A stretch of 64,000 nt of DNA from Acanthosepion esculentum (GCA_964036315.1 OZ038517.1:50261406-50325405), one strand, 5' to 3'. Positions 43,297-54,479 are shown, numbered from the stretch's first letter. Numbers and translations: made by a program. The notes: generated by a model not told the origin, from the sequence alone.

Positions 43297-43729
43297 AGTT
43301 ATTAAAACATAATTAAAATTAGACGATATTCAAGTCAACATGAAAAGACGATAGACATAAGAATAATCAAAACAAAATGACTGAATTTTAAGATCAGCGT
43401 TCCGTTTTGAAATGCGATCACGTCGGCGTCACGTGGGCGATGTTGTGAAAACGTATTCCTAAAATAGAGTTTATTATTGACGAAAAAGAATAATTTTACT
43501 AGAATCTAAGGTTTATAAGTAAGTTTTTCCAGCATTAATCTTGCCAGAAAAGGGGAAATATTAAAGAAGCCGGGTCTAGTATTCACCGTGCGCGAGATAG
43601 ATATTATGACTGCCTCTTCTGCCATATATGCAGAAGAGACTGCCATACAATGATCGAAATGCCAAGCCACTATAGACGTTGCTCACAAAAGGACTGAATT
43701 TTTGAAGAGGGTGCTATCATTAACTAGCG

Positions 43730-43732
<3 letters not shown>

Positions 43733-43776
<44 letters not shown>
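43733..43776. repeat. (TA)n microsatellite
   Basis: Pure TA array next to a foldback. Confidence 0.95.
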
Positions 43777-43779
<3 letters not shown>

Positions 43780-43887
43780 TTAGATTGGTGGGAGTTTGTG
43801 ACCCAGGGTCACAAACTTACATTAATCCAACTAAATATGTTAGCTCTATCACTGATATTGAGCGCTTTCCAAAAAGTACCGCGCATA

Positions 43888-43917
<30 letters not shown>
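43773..43917. repeat. Small foldback joined to a family X segment
   Basis: Arms around 'gtttgtgaccc' and 'gggtcacaaac' (43773-43838) replace the ribozyme part. Then come 'ttagctctatcactgatatt' and a (TA)n run (43889-43917), as in 11900-11980. Confidence 0.72.
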
Positions 43918-43918
<1 letters not shown>

Positions 43919-44016
43919 CGCGGATGTCACGGGAACGAAAATAATATAAATTCTAAAATTCACAGCATTAATTCAAAAGAGGACTCAATACCAAGCGTAA
44001 AGCAATAATTATTTAT

Positions 44017-44061
44017 TATAATTTTGACATACAGAACATAAGTTGTTTTTGTCTGTATGTC

Positions 44062-44101
<40 letters not shown>
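44017..44101. repeat. Short foldback and (TA)n
   Basis: 'ataattttgacatacagaac' at 44019 is mirrored by 'tctgtatgtcaaaattat' at 44052, followed by a TA array at 44067-44100. Confidence 0.8.
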
Positions 44102-44103
<2 letters not shown>

Positions 44104-44790
44104 TGCGATGGATAAATTGGATAAATTACGCAAAAAATGAAAGTAACACTGACATCTTACTTGAACAGATATAGTTACCAAATTTTTTGCCTTCAGTTCA
44201 TCTTTGGTGTTACAAGGAGTTTTGTTGGTCTCTCACTCAACTGCGCCCCACACATAATAATCAAGGGATTATAGCCTGGCGGTGTTAGGTGGCCACAGGT
44301 AAAAGGTGATGTGATCGCAGAAATGACTGGGTACTCCTGTTTGTGTGGCATGATAAAGAGTTTTGTTGCCAGACAGAGGGTCTTCCTGCAGCCACCCTCT
44401 TGACCCAGTGCAGTACTACTTCCTCAGGGCATTTGATGTAGGTCCCCGTATTCCCTGTGGGAAGATGAATGGAGGCATAACTTCGCCATCACTAGTGATC
44501 ACTCCGAACACCTTCGTAATCACCATCAGATTCATCCAACTCTTTCCAAATCCGTAGATTGTCACCGAAACACCCCGAAATGCTTGTAGTAGAAATCCGG
44601 TGCGAAAGCAAAGCAGCACAGTATGCCATTTCCAAATTTATGGCGGAATGAATTGCGTCATGGTGCTCTTTTTCTCACAGACGGTGCCCAACTGACCCTA
44701 CTATAGTGTGCAGACGACAAAATAAAAAACAAACAAAACGCATACGCGAAATTAAAAAGATTAAACGGCGACAATTTACCCAACGCACCA
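44101..44790 (-). mobile_element. Mariner-like deletion-derivative transposon, copy 2
   Basis: Ends 'tggtgcgatggataaattg' (44101-44119) and 'caatttacccaacgcacca' (44772-44790). It has the same internal structure as 5058-6204 but lacks the 42-bp minisatellite. It inserted beside (TA)n. Confidence 0.8.
44416..44660 (-). pseudogene. Mariner-like transposase, deletion-derivative copy 2
   Basis: From the minus-strand ATG near 44660 (MTQFIPP, then a stop) the sequence reaches SWMNLMVITKVFGVITSDG and VMPPFIFPQG, with the same junction and frame as in copy 1. The second catalytic block near 44380 is out of frame. Inactive. Confidence 0.75.
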
Positions 44791-44792
44791 TT

Positions 44793-44840
44793 ACATATAT
44801 ATATATATATATATATGTGTGTATATATATATATATATAT
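44793..44840. repeat. (TA)n(TG)(TA)n microsatellite
   Basis: TA runs interrupted by 'tgtgtg' at 44817. Confidence 0.93.
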
Positions 44841-44880
44841 GAGATTGAAAGAAAAACGTTAAAAATCGCTACACAATAGC

Positions 44881-44922
44881 TTCCATGTTTCAGCACTCAA
44901 AATGTGCTTCCTCAATCGATAG
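44881..44922 (-). ncRNA. Partial hammerhead-like motif
   Basis: Minus strand: TTGAGGA (44915-44909), helix II AGCAC/GTGCT over five positions, GAA (44891-44889), then ACATGG. I cannot pair stem I or define a cleavage site, so it is a decayed or look-alike copy. A (TA)n array lies about 50 bases downstream. Confidence 0.4.
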
Positions 44923-44924
44923 TA

Positions 44925-45324
44925 AATAACTGGTGAGTCAATAATTATTTTTAAATTCTTAACCTTGTCTAGGATTATATTTCAGACCGCATTTTGCCAT
45001 GATCAAAATTCCCCTTTTTTAGGTTAATTTTGAATTTAGTGTAGGTCTGACACCTAATAGTTAATCAAGGTAAAACCACTAGCCTTATTTTAATTTTGAT
45101 CTGTTACTTCGTCTTGCTGCTGTTCTTTCTAAAAAAATAGGAGGTATTCCGCTTTTGAAATTTAAAAATATTTATTTATTCATATAATAGATAATATTAA
45201 GCCCTTTTTTAAAATTAAATGCTAGAGACAATGGAATTATACTCCTTTTGTTCTTAGCCCATACCTGGAGATTAATATATATATATATATATATATATAA
45301 ATCTATTTCTTTCCCTCTCTCTAA

Positions 45325-45329
<5 letters not shown>
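44925..45329. other. No recognisable gene
   Basis: AT-rich; a TA run at 45274-45299. Nothing else. Confidence 0.4.
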
Positions 45330-45377
<48 letters not shown>

Positions 45378-45588
45378 TATATAATTTAAAGAAAAACAGA
45401 ACACTTTACGGCTCCATTTGTTGTAATTTATTTCACCAGAAAAAATTATTTTTCTCTGGATCTTCAGACTTCACTTTCAAAGGTGAAACGAAATTCAGTC
45501 TGAAGCTACAGAGAAAAATAAAATTTTCTGATGTAATAAATTATAACAAATGGAGCCTTAAAGTGGTCTGTTTTTCTTTAAATTATTC
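45330..45588. repeat. (TA)n plus foldback with hammerhead-like core
   Basis: TA array at 45331-45378, then inverted arms centred near 45488 ('ttcactttcaaaggtgaa'), with outer blocks 'acaaatggagcc' and its mirror. The left arm on the minus strand reads CTGAAGA (45477-45471), helix II CCAGA/TCTGG, GAA (45434-45432). Only two stem I pairs are possible. The right arm has lost the core. Confidence 0.7.
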
Positions 45589-46056
45589 GCTCTGGCTTAA
45601 CATTGAGCTCTCAGGATTTCATCTTCCTTGGGATTATCCACATGGATTACCAAAATTTTCGTTATACATATACATATTTATATATATATATATTGCTTTA
45701 ACATTATTTTTAATGTATACACATACTCGAGTAGATACTAAGTTTTTGTTTATTTATTAAACGGTATATTTGTTTCCATCTGACGGCCTGAATATTTGAG
45801 AAATCTTATTAGAAAAATATGGACCCTTCGAATTTACTATAGAATAATGAAAATTGAATTTTCAGGTATGACGCAGAAGAAAAACAAAACGTGATAATTT
45901 AAAAATATTACCTTTGGGAATGACAAATATAAAGAAGGTTGTCAGATTAAAAGTCTAGAATTGGGGCCAGAATTCGCGAGTTAAAATTTATATATGTCGT
46001 TTATTGTTTTTAATATATTTTCTATTATATTTTTGAATTTTTAAAACACACAATAC

Positions 46057-46060
<4 letters not shown>
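45589..46060. other. No recognisable gene
   Basis: AT-rich; a piece near 45785-45830 ('tgacggcctgaatatttgag') is a weak family G tail. Confidence 0.4.

Positions 46061-46099
<39 letters not shown>
46061..46099. repeat. (TA)n microsatellite
   Basis: Pure TA array that abuts family A copy 5. Confidence 0.95.
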
Positions 46100-46105
<6 letters not shown>

Positions 46106-46872
46106 TGAGTATGACGATAAACTACATCCGCGTCCAAGGTAAGACGATAAACTACGCCCAGCAGCAAGGCCTCTGATTAGGACGTTTTGAGGAGCGTGGA
46201 ACCACCTCTTAATTGCTGGTGTTCCCAGGTCCACCCTGACCCGGCGTGGTAGCACCTGTTAGGGTCCCAGATATGGGCAAATAGTTAACCACGAAACTGG
46301 TGTAAAAACACTATGAAAGTGTAAAATAGGTTTTAATACCAGAAATAATTTGAAAAAACTATTACGAGCAATATATTTTTGAAGACAAAACTATTACGAG
46401 CAATATATTTTTGAAGACAAAAATATTACCACCAATACATTTTTGAAGACAAAAATATTACCACCAATACATTTTTGAAGACAAAAATATTACCACCAAT
46501 ACGTTTTTGAAGACAAAAATATTACCACCAATACGTTTTTGAAGACAAAAATATTACCACCAATACGTTTTTGAAGACAAAAATATTACCACCAATACAT
46601 TTTTGAAAAAAAATATTACCACCAATACATTTTTGAAAAAAAATATTACCACCAATACATAATAGTTTTTTGACAAAACACAATATTACCAGCAATAAAA
46701 ATATATTCGGCATTAAATAACCCATTGAGATTGATATGCCGTAAAACAAGACAAACCAAACCAAACCAATCTCAACCAAAGTATACATTTTCTATTCATA
46801 TGAATCTATCCTAAAAATGTTGTTGGAATTAAATAACCCATTGAGATTGATATGTCGTAAAACAAAACAAAC
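46100..46872 (+). repeat. SINE-like repeat family A, copy 5, with expanded inner units
   Basis: Plus-oriented, starting 'cgtcctgagtatgacgataa', with a core at 46200-46270 and the tail 'gatatgccgtaaaacaagac' at about 46733. The inner unit 'tttttgaagacaaaaatatt' plus 'accaccaatac' is expanded to about ten 30-bp copies at 46370-46660. A second tail fragment lies at 46824-46872. Confidence 0.8.
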
Positions 46873-46952
46873 CACACTATACATATTTCCAGAAGCTTGT
46901 TCGTTCATTATTCTTTGAAAAAACGATTAAAACGAAGCCAGATCGTCTCTCT

Positions 46953-47270
46953 TGCGGTGATTCTCAACCTTTTTAAGCAACGGCTCACCTTGGAGCCAAA
47001 TAAAAACGTCACACTTAGCAGATTTTTAAAGATTATACATTTAAATGATATTAAATAAAACCATAAAAATTTATTATTTAAAAAATACTCACACAAATAT
47101 GAGCTTCATTTCAATGTTTCTATTCAACTATTTATGCAGCTTATTTAATGTGAAATCTGTGACCGGTGTTTTTTTACGCAACTTCAACGTTTTATTGAAT
47201 GTGCGATAAGCAGACCCGCATTTCTTCTTCAATTGAGCATAGTTTTTCTCGCCTCTTATTTTAGATGTTA
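46953..47270 (+). mobile_element. Possible hAT transposon remnant
   Basis: Starts with 'gtgattctcaacctttttaa' and 'gcaacggctcacctt', close to the terminal repeats of hAT elements (CAGNGGTTCTCAACC...). No opposite end or transposase was found. Confidence 0.4.
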
Positions 47271-47284
47271 TTTAGACTTCAGTC

Positions 47285-47535
47285 AGTTATGTGCCATGCG
47301 TGATACACGCTTAGGCGATCATGGAGTTTCCGATACATGACTGACGAGGCAGATTTTTTCCTGCAGTTGACCAGTTGCCATCCCACGCTATAAAACCCGT
47401 TCTGTCCTGCTATTTGCCCATAGCTGCGGCGAGAAGAGGAGGATATTAGCACGGAAGTGAATGTAATGGATTCGACTGGAATTCGAACTCAGCTCTCCGA
47501 TTCCTCAATCCGAGCCGCTACCCTCTTCTCTACTC
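47285..47535 (-). repeat. tRNA-derived SINE family D
   Basis: Inverted copy of 36180-36465, with B-box-like 'gagttcgaattccagtcg' on the minus strand near 47478 and the body 'ataaaacccgttctgtcctg' (plus). Confidence 0.75.
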
Positions 47536-47605
47536 GGACCATTTCTACTCTACCCTCTTCTCTACTCGGACCATTTCTACTCTACCCTCTTCTCTACTCG
47601 GACCA
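47519..47605. repeat. 39-bp tandem repeat
   Basis: Two to three units of 'taccctcttctctactcgga' plus 'ccatttctactc'. Confidence 0.88.
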
Positions 47606-47999
47606 ATACAGTGGTTACTATTGGAGCGAGTATTATTGAGCAAGTACTATTAGTGCGAGTGATATTCGAAGGCGTCTGACACCAGTATTGTTCAACGGCG
47701 TTACTATAGTTGTATCTGCGATTACAAAGTCTCTACTACAACAAGCATTACGAAAGTGACAACGAGTATTCGTTGACATTACAAGTTTCAAACGATTGTC
47801 CGTTGACATCACAAAACAATTGATGTCTAGTCCTTTCTTCTCGCTCGTCTTCACGATCTTTTGTAGAAGTTCTTGTAGTTTCCTTTTTGTGTCTGCTATC
47901 AACACTACGTCAAATCTGGATATCTTATATTAGGATTGTGTGGGCCAAATTACGAATCCTAGTCGAACTTCTAATTCTCTTAGAACCGCCACACTCTAC

Positions 48000-48515
48000 G
48001 AGTCTGAAGTGGAAATTGGGGAGCTCAGTTCCACTACCAGTCGGGTTCGTTTTATTCCCTAATGCGCAAATACCTTTGGTAAAGGCATGAATCCAACTCT
48101 TCCATCCCATGGGTTAATTAGTAGGAATTGTATCACTAATCCATTATTATTTACCGAATAAATTCTTACAATTCAAAATATTCTCATGCTTTAAATAACC
48201 TGCAAAAAGGTTGATAAGCCGTAAAAATGAATCAATTAAAGCAATAGAAATGTGGTTCTGCAGAAGGATGCTGAGAATATCCTGAACGAAGCGTGTGAGC
48301 AATAAGGAAGTTTTAAGAAAAATGGAAACACAAAGGACATGCATACTTCGAATGAGAAAGCGAAAGGTATCAATCCACTTTTCCCCCCAACTATAGGTTA
48401 ATTAGTAAAACTTGGATCACTATACCATTATTATCTTAAAAAGATCATTTTTACAATCTCAAAATACTTTCTGGCTTTAAATAACCGAAAAGTGTTAGGC
48501 CGTAAAAAATCCATC
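48000..48515 (+). repeat. Two SINE family C copies in tandem
   Basis: Copy at 48000-48235 has the tRNA-like part ('agctcagttccactaccagt') and the tail 'ataagccgtaaaaa'. The second (48360-48515) has only the body and tail ('ggccgtaaaaaatcc'). Both are plus-oriented. The 390 bases before them hold nothing I recognise. Confidence 0.65.
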
Positions 48516-48611
48516 AATGAGTTACTTTTAGATGCTGGTAATGTTTTCGGTTTCTATTTAGAAAATTCTAAAAAGAAACCTAGCTCCTTAGTTTCAAAAT
48601 AATTATTATAA

Positions 48612-50015
48612 TAAAAAAAAGAACAGAAAGGGGAGAAAAAAAGAACAGAAAGTGGAAAAAAAAGAACAGAAAGGGGAAAAAAAAAGAACAAAGGGGAAAA
48701 AAGAACAAAAAGGGAAAAAAAAGAACAAAAAGGGGAAAAAAAAGAACAAAAAGGGGAAAAAAAAGAACAAAAAGGGGAAAAAAAAGAACAAAAAGGGGAA
48801 AAAAGGAGAAAAGGGGAAAAAAAAGAACAAAAAGGGAAAAAAAAGAACAAAAAGGGAAAAAAAAAGAACAAAAAGGAAAAAAAAAGAACAAAAAGGGAAA
48901 AAAAAAGAACAAAAAGGGAAAAAAAAAGAACAAAAAGGGAAAAAAAAGAACAAAAAGGGGAAAAAAAAGAACAAAAAGGGGAAAAAAGAACAAAAAGGGA
49001 AAAAAAAGAACAAAAAGGGGAAAAAAACAAAAAGGGGAAAAAAGTACAGAAAACGAAAAAAAGAAGAAAACGAAAAAAAGAAGAAAACGAAAAAAAAGAA
49101 GAAAACGAAAAAAAAGAAGAAAACGAAAAAAAAGAAGAAAACGAAAAAAAAGAAGAAAACGAAAAAAAAGAAGAAAACGAAAAAAAAGAAGAAAACGAAA
49201 AAGAAGAAAACGAAAAAGAAGAAGAAAACGAAAAAAAAGAAAACGAAAAAAAAGAAGAAAACGAAAAAAAAGAAGAAAACGAAAAAAAAGAAGAAAACGA
49301 AAAAAAAGAAGAAAACGAAAAAAAAGAAGAAAACGAAAAAAAAGAAGAAAACGAAAAAAAAGAAGAAAACGAAAAAAAAGAAGAAAACGAAAAAGAAAAA
49401 AAAAGAAGAAAACGAAAAAAAAGAAAACGAAAAAAAAAAGAAAACGAAAAAAAAAAAAGAAAACGAAAAAAAGAAGAAAACGAAAAAAAGAAGAAAACGA
49501 AAAAAAAGAAGAAAACGAAAAAAAAGAAGAAAACGAAAAAAAGAAAACGAAAAAAAAGAAGAAAACGAAAAAAAAGAAGAAAACGAAAAAAAAGAAAACG
49601 AAAAAAAAGAAGAAAACGAAAAAAAAGAAAACGAAAAAAAAGAAGAAAACGAAAAAGAAGAAAACGAAAAAAAAGAAGAAAACGAAAAAAAAGAAGAAAA
49701 CGAAAAAAAAGAAAACGAAAAAAAAGAAGAAAACGAAAAAAAAGAAAACGAAAAAAAGAAGAAAACGAAAAAAAAAGAAGAAAACGAAAAAAAAAAAGAA
49801 AACGAAAAAAAAAAAGAAAACGAAAAAAAAAGAAGAAAACGAAAAAAAGAAGAAAACGAAAAAAAAAAGAAGAAAACGAAAAAAAAAAAGAAAACGAAAA
49901 AAAAAAAGAAAACGAAAAAAAGAAGAAAACGAAAAAAAAGAAGAAAACGAAAAAAAAGAAGAAAACGAAAAAAAAGAAGAAAACGAAAAAGAGAAGAAAA
50001 CGAAAAAGAGGGAAT
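48612..50015. repeat. 1.4-kb A-rich satellite-like tract
   Basis: The first part (to about 49045) has units of 'aaaaaagaacaaaaagggg'. The second has units of 'gaagaaaacgaaaaaaa' with variable A runs. Nearly all bases on the plus strand are A or G, with one C per unit. Lys/Thr/Glu-rich and Phe-rich frames up to 477 codons are by-products. Confidence 0.95.
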
Positions 50016-50369
50016 TCCGAACAAACCTAATCTATTGGGGTCGATTGTTCTCGTTCTGCCAGAGATTTGTTTAACAGCATATTAACTCTTCATGGGTCAT
50101 TTATGCCGAAATTTAAGGTTTTGGGGATCTTTGAAGTAATAAAAATGTTATTCTGCTTTCACAGTTGAATACATGGTAGATGTATACGCACAAAAGCTAA
50201 ATATCATGTTTCCGGGATATGATTACTAGAAGTGGCGGGGTATGTGTTTTATGTTGTTGTTTTGTTGAAGTTGTATTTTGGAATACAGTTTGATTCCTTT
50301 AAGAAATTGTAGGATATTATGTCAACTAAGGCCATGAAAGTTCTTTCATGTTGGTCGGTTGATTTTCTT

Positions 50370-50882
50370 TAGTGGCATATCAGACTCTGTATTATTTAAG
50401 GCCGACAACTAAATATATTTTAGACTTAATTGCATGCGTTCAACTACTGTATTGGTAATTTTTTTATAAAATGTATTGTTGGTAATTCTATAAAATTGTA
50501 TTGCTGGTCATTTTACAATATAAAAGTGCATTGCTGGTAATTTTACTATAAAAATGTATTTATGTCTTCATTATTCTTTTTGGGGGGGGGTCACTATTTC
50601 CCCATAGCTGGGGTCCTAACAGGTGCTACTACCCCGTGTCTGGTGGATCTGGGAGCAACAGCAATTACGAGGTGGTTCCACGCGACTCACAATCTCCAGT
50701 CTCGCGATCGGTTTATCATCATACCCAGGAATAGCGATATCATGTCTCGTGCCTGTTTAGTACTGCTCACCCAGTTTCTACAGATTCCAAGTACACACTG
50801 CCCAGCCTGAGGATTGAACTCCCAATTACTACGTCACCAAATTCACAGACCAACCCTTTAAATCCACTGTGCTATTGTCCCT
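50370..50882 (-). repeat. SINE family A with tRNA-like head
   Basis: On the minus strand 'tagcacagtggatttaaag' (perfect A-box pattern) and 'gggagttcaatcct' (B-box) lie at 50880-50800. The family A core follows (near 50670), then 'tggtaattttacta' units and the tail near 50375. A second, degenerate tail is at 50070-50112. This copy shows the family's polymerase III origin. Confidence 0.78.
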
Positions 50883-51249
50883 TGGCTCAGCGGAACGAGA
50901 AAATATATACTCCCGGAAAGATTAGAAAAAACATTGGTCGTCAATCTTTTGCTAAGTATGTGCCGATTTAGGGTTTTAAAATCATTCCGTGTGCCAACAG
51001 GATACGTAATTTTATACCAGTCAAAGTCAATATACCTGTTCTAAAATATAATATATAGTATATATACTGTAGTATATATTAAAATTGAAACGGATCAATA
51101 TCTTCTTTGCGTTTTTATTGATTCAGACTTCGTGATGTCATTTGTGGCAGCGTGCCATTGGAAATTGCTTGGCGTGGTACATGTACCGTAGTTTGCCGAC
51201 TCCTGAGATAAAGAGGTCAGTTCGAAATACCTTGGAGGTTGTCAGGATT

Positions 51250-51335
51250 GACAACCACCTGATGAAGGCCAAGGGGCATAGCACTTGAAACGTTTTGATG
51301 ATAAAGATGAGGGATGATAGTCAGCTCAGAAAGTA
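51250..51335 (+). repeat. SINE family B-like tail with hammerhead-like core
   Basis: CACCTGATGA at 51266-51275 is followed by GGCC-rich sequence, then GAAACG at 51297 and 'gatgagggatgatagtc', related to the family B tail. Helix II is poor. A small inverted pair 'ggttgtca' / 'tgacaacc' precedes it. Confidence 0.5.
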
Positions 51336-51379
51336 ATGGAAATAATAGTTAAAGTAACCTTGGGCATTGTGTCGCCAAT

Positions 51380-51863
51380 GCCATTAATTAAGGCCCATTG
51401 AAACATTAACGACTCTTCGTCGCTCACTTCTCCGAGATGGCCTTTCCCACCGTCGAACTCTGTTTTCAATATCATCTGAATTAATGATTTCATGAGTTAC
51501 GTGATATAAGGCGTTCTAAGATGGCGCTGGCGACACGAGCTTCAGCAACGAGCCGGATGTGATTAATGTGAGGGAGAAAAAAAGAGACACAATTAACGCC
51601 GGGAAACGGTACGGCACGGTGCTGTATGATTGGTCAAGAAGACGGGTTATACCTCAGATCCTTAGCTCCCACTGTAGATAGACCCCTCCGAAATCTGCGC
51701 ATGCGTCTTGATCACGAACCGTAATTCCAAGTGTAAGCTCTTGAGGGCGACATTAACTTCCGGTTTCTCTGTATATATGGTCGCTATTGCCGACTTCCGA
51801 CGTGCCGGTATTTTGGAAAGTGGGGAAGAAAAGAAAAAACAAACTAAGAAATAAAAACAACAA
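51380..51863 (+). promoter_or_regulatory. Promoter-like island with several core-promoter motifs
   Basis: Within 250 bases of CpG-richer sequence there is a YY1-like 'aagatggcgctggcg' (51518-51532), an inverted CCAAT box 'gattggtca' (51628-51636), an NRF1-like 'tgcgcatgcg' (51696-51705) and an ETS-like 'acttccgg' (51756-51763). These are typical of TATA-less housekeeping promoters in animals. The first downstream ATG opens a 77-codon frame at 51864 (MTKLIQEQAQTKIAKITERG), which I do not recognise and which runs into a TA repeat. It could be a first exon, or a chance cluster. Confidence 0.35.
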
Positions 51864-52092
51864 ATGACGAAGCTAATTCAGGAACAAGCCCAAACGAAAA
51901 TCGCAAAGATAACGGAAAGGGGAAAGTTAATAATGTTTATATCACGAATGATCTGGTTTGGAAATCGTGATAAAGTTCGGAAAACTTCGGCCGACTCGTA
52001 CATGAACATTCGGATTTCTAAACGATTTTTCCCAGTTTCTTACGTGGAAAGGTTTGACCATAGCATATATATATATATATATATAATTATAT

Positions 52093-52809
52093 ACTAGCAG
52101 CATGGCCCGGCGTTGCCCGAGCTTGATTCAAAAATCGTATCACTCATACAACAATCGCTATCACTTGACTTAAAATATTTTTGCCCTTCCTTGCCTTTAA
52201 ATGAGTGCACTTTGCCGTGCTGATGTTGCTACATGCCTTATTTCTTGCCTATCTCACACTGCGAATTTTTTCTAAGCTCTATAAATCTGTTACGAAAAAA
52301 GAACTAAACAAAATGAACACAAAACGATCAGCTTTAAAAAAAGGACTCGTAACTGGAAAAACCGAATGAAAAATAATTGTGTACAACAAATACTTTTTCA
52401 TACCCAACCCAATTCTGCGGAATAAGAATCAACGTTGAGTTTAAGCAAGCGAATCAGCCAATTGGAGTAATGTGCCATGCAGATTTCAATTTTTCCCCAC
52501 TTGTGACGAATGCAGCTATCGATTTTTTCGCATACTAGTTAATATTCATGCCAGTCAGCTGTTGGCTCTCACGCTGGCCAGTAGAATCTTCCTGCCTATT
52601 CGTGGCAGCCAGCTATAGGCTCTCACTCTGGCCAGTAGAAAATGGCCGCAATCTACATGAAAACTGCCGTAGAAGCATGAAAAAATCGATTATTTCCACT
52701 ATCAATGGGAGTTGTGAAATGCAAAGTCGGTCTTGGCCTTTCCACTATCTTGGAGCTTGTGCATGTAAATTTTGGTGCAAATCCGTCGAAAATTGCGGCC
52801 GTGCATTCG

Positions 52810-52865
<56 letters not shown>

Positions 52866-52890
52866 CCTGCCTTTTATAGATAGAGATAAT
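52093..52890 (+). repeat. Interspersed repeat family I, copy 2
   Basis: Begins 'ctagcagcatggcccggcgt' after a TA run (52063-52086) and matches 36599-37200 without the internal duplication. Its 3' part ('gtcgaaaattgcggccgtgc') ends in a (CA)n array at 52813-52862 and 'ttttatagatagagat'. Confidence 0.72.
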
Positions 52891-53089
52891 TAATCTTTTT
52901 CTTTATGTTTTTCGATGTTAAATATTCTCGTTTGGAACACTAACACAAAAAAAGAGAATGTCTCATATCTTTCTCTCAAAACAATTTTTTTTAAGTAAAT
53001 AGGTTTCCCAAGTCCAGCAGCTATTATGATGATGCGGGTTTCCTTCCTAACATTTTGTTTGAAGCATTTTGGAATTCGGTTGGGTGGTT

Positions 53090-53620
53090 CTTTTTGTTTA
53101 GCGGCATATCTGCGTTATTAAATGCAGAAATCTAAATATTTTTAAGCGTTTTTTTGTTTTAGAGAAAATAATGATTGTAGTGATAAAAATTAACCCCTAC
53201 CTGGGGGGGGGAAGAGGTGGAGTCATACCTTTCTAAAGAGTATTTGCACGTAAGTGAATATAACGAACCCAACTAGAATTGGAACTCAGCTCTCCGATTT
53301 CCAATTCCATTACACCACCCGCACATTCAAGTTTACAGCGCCTGGCATTCCCAAGCGGTCACTCATCTAGATACTGACCAGGCTCGACGTTGCTTAACTT
53401 CTGTCTCATTCCGAGTCGTTATCGATTACAGCACTCGCACATCCAAGTTTACAGCGCCTGGCATTCGCAAGCGGTCACCCATCTAGATACTGACCAGGCT
53501 CGACGTTGCTTAACTTCTGTCTCATTCCGAGTCGTTATCGATTACAGCACACGCACATCCAAGTTTACAGCGCCTGGCATTCGCAAGTGGTCACCCATCT
53601 AGGTACTGTTATTTGGTCCA
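53090..53620 (-). repeat. Composite 5S/tRNA SINE with tandem 5S-like heads
   Basis: Minus-oriented family C element: tail near 53100, 'ccctacctgggggggg' core, tRNA-like unit (B-box-like 'gagttccaattcta' near 53280) and then three 5S rRNA-like units with starts at 53321, 53437 and 53553 (116-bp period). The third is cut at about 53605. In each, the minus strand shows box-A-like 'agaagttaagcaacgtcgag' and box-C-like 'atctagatgggtgacc' of 5S genes. Confidence 0.75.
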
Positions 53621-53729
53621 GTTGTTTTTGATTCTGGCATGGTCAAGGTCATCTTTTAAAGAAAGATGACCGTTACCAAGACTTTATTCTTATAAAGCCA
53701 CCCCCCTTTGGCCTTATGGTTGGCCGATT

Positions 53730-54085
53730 CGTTTTCTACGGTTTATCAAACCTTTACAGGTTATTTAAAGCCAGTAAATATTCTCAGATTGTAAATATTT
53801 TTGACGAGATAATATTGGTTTAGTGATACAAGTTTTACTAATTAACCCATAGCTGTGGGGGGAATAGGTGTATTCATACTTTTCCCATCGGAATTTGCGC
53901 GTCAGTGCATAAACGAACCCAACGGCAATCGGAACTCGGCTCTCCGATTAACAATTCCGAGCCATTAACCATTACACCACCCGCACACGGTATTCCCAAA
54001 CGGTTAACCATCTACGTGCTGATCAGGCTCAACGTTGCTCAACTTCGGTGATTGGTGTTTCGACGCGATGTGGCCGTAAGCCTGT
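53730..54085 (-). repeat. Composite 5S/tRNA SINE, fullest head
   Basis: The minus strand from 54085 reads 'cttacggccacatcgcgtcg', then 'caccgaagttgagcaacgtt' and 'tttgggaataccgtgtgc'. This resembles 5S rRNA from its 5' end to its 3' end with one internal gap of about 14 bases. It is followed by a tRNA-like unit with 'ggtgtaatggttaatgg' (A-box) and 'gagttccgattgcc' (B-box), the 'ccatagctgtgg' core and the tail 'aaccgtagaaaacg' near 53735. Confidence 0.78.
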
Positions 54086-54089
54086 GGAA

Positions 54090-54479
54090 TGTAATCCTCT
54101 TGATTATGTCATTTTGTTACTTTCCAAGACCTCACCGTTGCTTACACGCTCGGACCATGATATCCTTAGTATCCTTCTGTAGAACCACATCTCTGACGCC
54201 TCGAGTCTCTCCTTCATCTTGGATCAAATCGTCCAAAATTCGCTGCTGCAGAGAGGGACATATGTCACGTAACAGATCAGTATTCTTTTCTTCGTTACCA
54301 AAATAAATCCTCCTGTCCCGCAATACTCTGCCCATTTATTGGAATGCGTCCTTGGCCATACCTCCTATATGGCAGTGAAAGTGAACATGGCAGCGTCATC
54401 TCCTCACAGATGAAGAAAAATCTTGAGGCAACAGAAATATGGTTCTATGGAAGAATGCTAAGAATACAACGGGCTGAAC
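54090..54479. other. No recognisable gene
   Basis: A short block near 54200-54360 ('agaaccacatctctgacgcc') resembles 28590-28640 ('gtagagccaaatctcagatg'). No coding signature. Confidence 0.35.

Noticed and set aside
48606..50085. Lys/Thr/Glu-rich frame of 477 codons and Phe-rich frame of 472 codons
   Set aside because: By-products of an A-rich repeat tract. Neither has a domain or plausible gene context.
53321..53605. A true 5S rRNA gene cluster
   Set aside because: The three 116-bp units are divergent from 5S rRNA, lack clean T-run terminators and are attached to SINE bodies, so they are 5S-derived repeat DNA.
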